From Burkholderia plantarii (GTDB lineage: Bacteria; Pseudomonadota; Gammaproteobacteria; Burkholderiales; Burkholderiaceae): a stretch of 64,000 nucleotides of DNA. The notes below the pieces were generated by a model that was given only the letters and a program-made list of their open reading frames with translations, searched no databases and was not told where the DNA came from. The translations under genes and the position numbers were made by a program. The DNA is taken from assembly GCF_001411805.1 (NCBI RefSeq), contig NZ_CP007212.1, positions 2,170,001 to 2,234,000 of the forward strand, written 5' to 3'. Position 1 is the first letter of the stretch. The number at the start of each line of letters is the position of its first letter. This document shows, piece after piece, positions 63,360-64,000 of this stretch.

Positions 63360-64000
63360 TTCGCCTCCTCGTGGAATGTCCGTGCCGGCCGCCACGTACC
63401 GCGGACAATGCCCGAGGCGTCGGTCAACCAGGTTGGGCGATTCCGCGTGCCGCGTCAGTCCGGCTATTTTGATACGGAAGAGTGCACCGCCGATCGATGC
63501 CGATCGTCGGCGCGCAAGCGCAATTGCGTGATATTGACGACGCCCTCTCTCATGAGCGTCATGGTGACTCCTGCCCTCTTCGAATATCGGAAGGTATATT
63601 GTGGGTTGTACAGCGGAGGAATTTCCAAGCGATTGAATTGCTGATTTAGCGGAATTCGCGTCAGCGCCGTCACATTGAACGCGAGCGCACTGATTGCTTC
63701 AAATTACTTTTTCGCAGCGTTCACATGAATGGCCAGCATACAGATGTTTTACAGTCATCACATAACAGTTTTCCGAAAATAACAACGCAATTTTCCTCAG
63801 CATTTCTTTGCCCTTTCCCGGGGGGCCGGCACGCCCCGATCGCCGCCCCGGCGAATCGGCGCCGCCGGCCGGGGCCGGCAATGTCGGCGGGCATCCGCGG
63901 CGCCCGCGGGCAGGCCACGCAATTAAACAGCCGCTCACCAATGCAGGAAACTCCCGTGGTATCGGTTTCAGGGTAAATACTCATACGTTTGCATGCTCAG
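63360..64000. other. Non-coding or undetermined end region
   Basis: 641 bp upstream of the LuxR gene, notably AT-rich around 63,560-63,800. It should include the luxR promoter (minus strand). Short frames exist at 63464-63673 and 63699-63803 (34 aa ending in HSCERCEKVI), but none has convincing coding support. Confidence 0.4.

Noticed and set aside
63721-63984. 87-aa minus-strand frame at the right end
   Set aside because: No family, SD or conserved pattern; Arg/Pro/Cys-rich composition looks like a chance frame.
1-64000. CRISPR arrays, tRNA or rRNA genes
   Set aside because: No regularly spaced direct repeats, cloverleaf with CCA end or rRNA-like sequence noticed on either strand; not an exhaustive computation.

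Overview
The window looks like a chromosomal or megaplasmid segment of a Burkholderia, possibly of the plant-associated gladioli/glumae/plantarii group. This rests on high GC, Burkholderia-type gene content (CitMHS/AtuA modules, GlxA and LysR regulators, WxxGxW lipoprotein) and ISs of the IS3 family. The species assignment is inference. No rRNA, tRNA or CRISPR array was seen.

Region 1 (1-15.4 kb) is a surface-polysaccharide (O-antigen/capsule) locus, visibly lower in GC than the rest. All genes except the first glycosyltransferase run on the minus strand, many with 4-bp ATGA overlaps. It holds two nucleotide-sugar routes. One is CDP-glucose to a CDP-3,6-dideoxy-4-ketohexose (rfbF, rfbG, rfbH), followed by a YerE-like thiamine-diphosphate enzyme and an NAD-dependent reductase, which suggests a yersiniose-type branched sugar. 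The other is a complete GDP-D-glycero-D-manno-heptose set (gmhA, gmhB, a CBS-hddA kinase fusion, hddC). A NeuB-like synthase fused to a sugar-isomerase-like TIM barrel sits in the same operon. The locus ends in a decayed acyltransferase remnant.

Region 2 (15.4-20.2 kb) is an insertion-sequence scar: an IS3-group element with a 3-bp target duplication, an IS407-like element with a 4-bp duplication nested in an IS5-family remnant, and a secreted-type enzyme gene that appears to have lost its 5' end.

Region 3 (20.4-43.6 kb) is metabolic. It has histidine/urocanate genes (hutU, hutC, a histidine-ammonia-lyase homologue without the MIO-forming Ala-Ser-Gly, and a polar amino acid ABC transporter) linked by HutC-like palindromes. 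It also has a LysR/CitMHS/AtuA module, a flavin monooxygenase, a methyltransferase, a secreted nuclease, MFS transporters and several regulators. A second IS5-family remnant lies at 40.9 kb.

Region 4 (43.6-63.4 kb) is the most notable part: about 21 tightly packed, co-oriented genes that look like one specialised-metabolite cluster. It encodes a ketosynthase/chain-length-factor pair (CLF with Gln for Cys), ketoreductase, FabZ-like dehydratase, three acyl carrier proteins, thioesterase, acyl-AMP ligase and acyl-CoA dehydrogenase. It also encodes two non-haem di-iron enzymes with intact ligand sets (AurF-like N-oxygenase and a haem-oxygenase-like oxidase), a dedicated ferredoxin and ferredoxin reductase, PurU, a degenerate SDR, a C45 Ntn-hydrolase, GNAT, alpha/beta hydrolase, DHA2 exporter, an unrecognised 622-aa protein and an AHL-type LuxR regulator. 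I infer a quorum-regulated, highly reducing type II PKS making an N-oxidised acyl/polyene product. I could not match it to a cluster I know.
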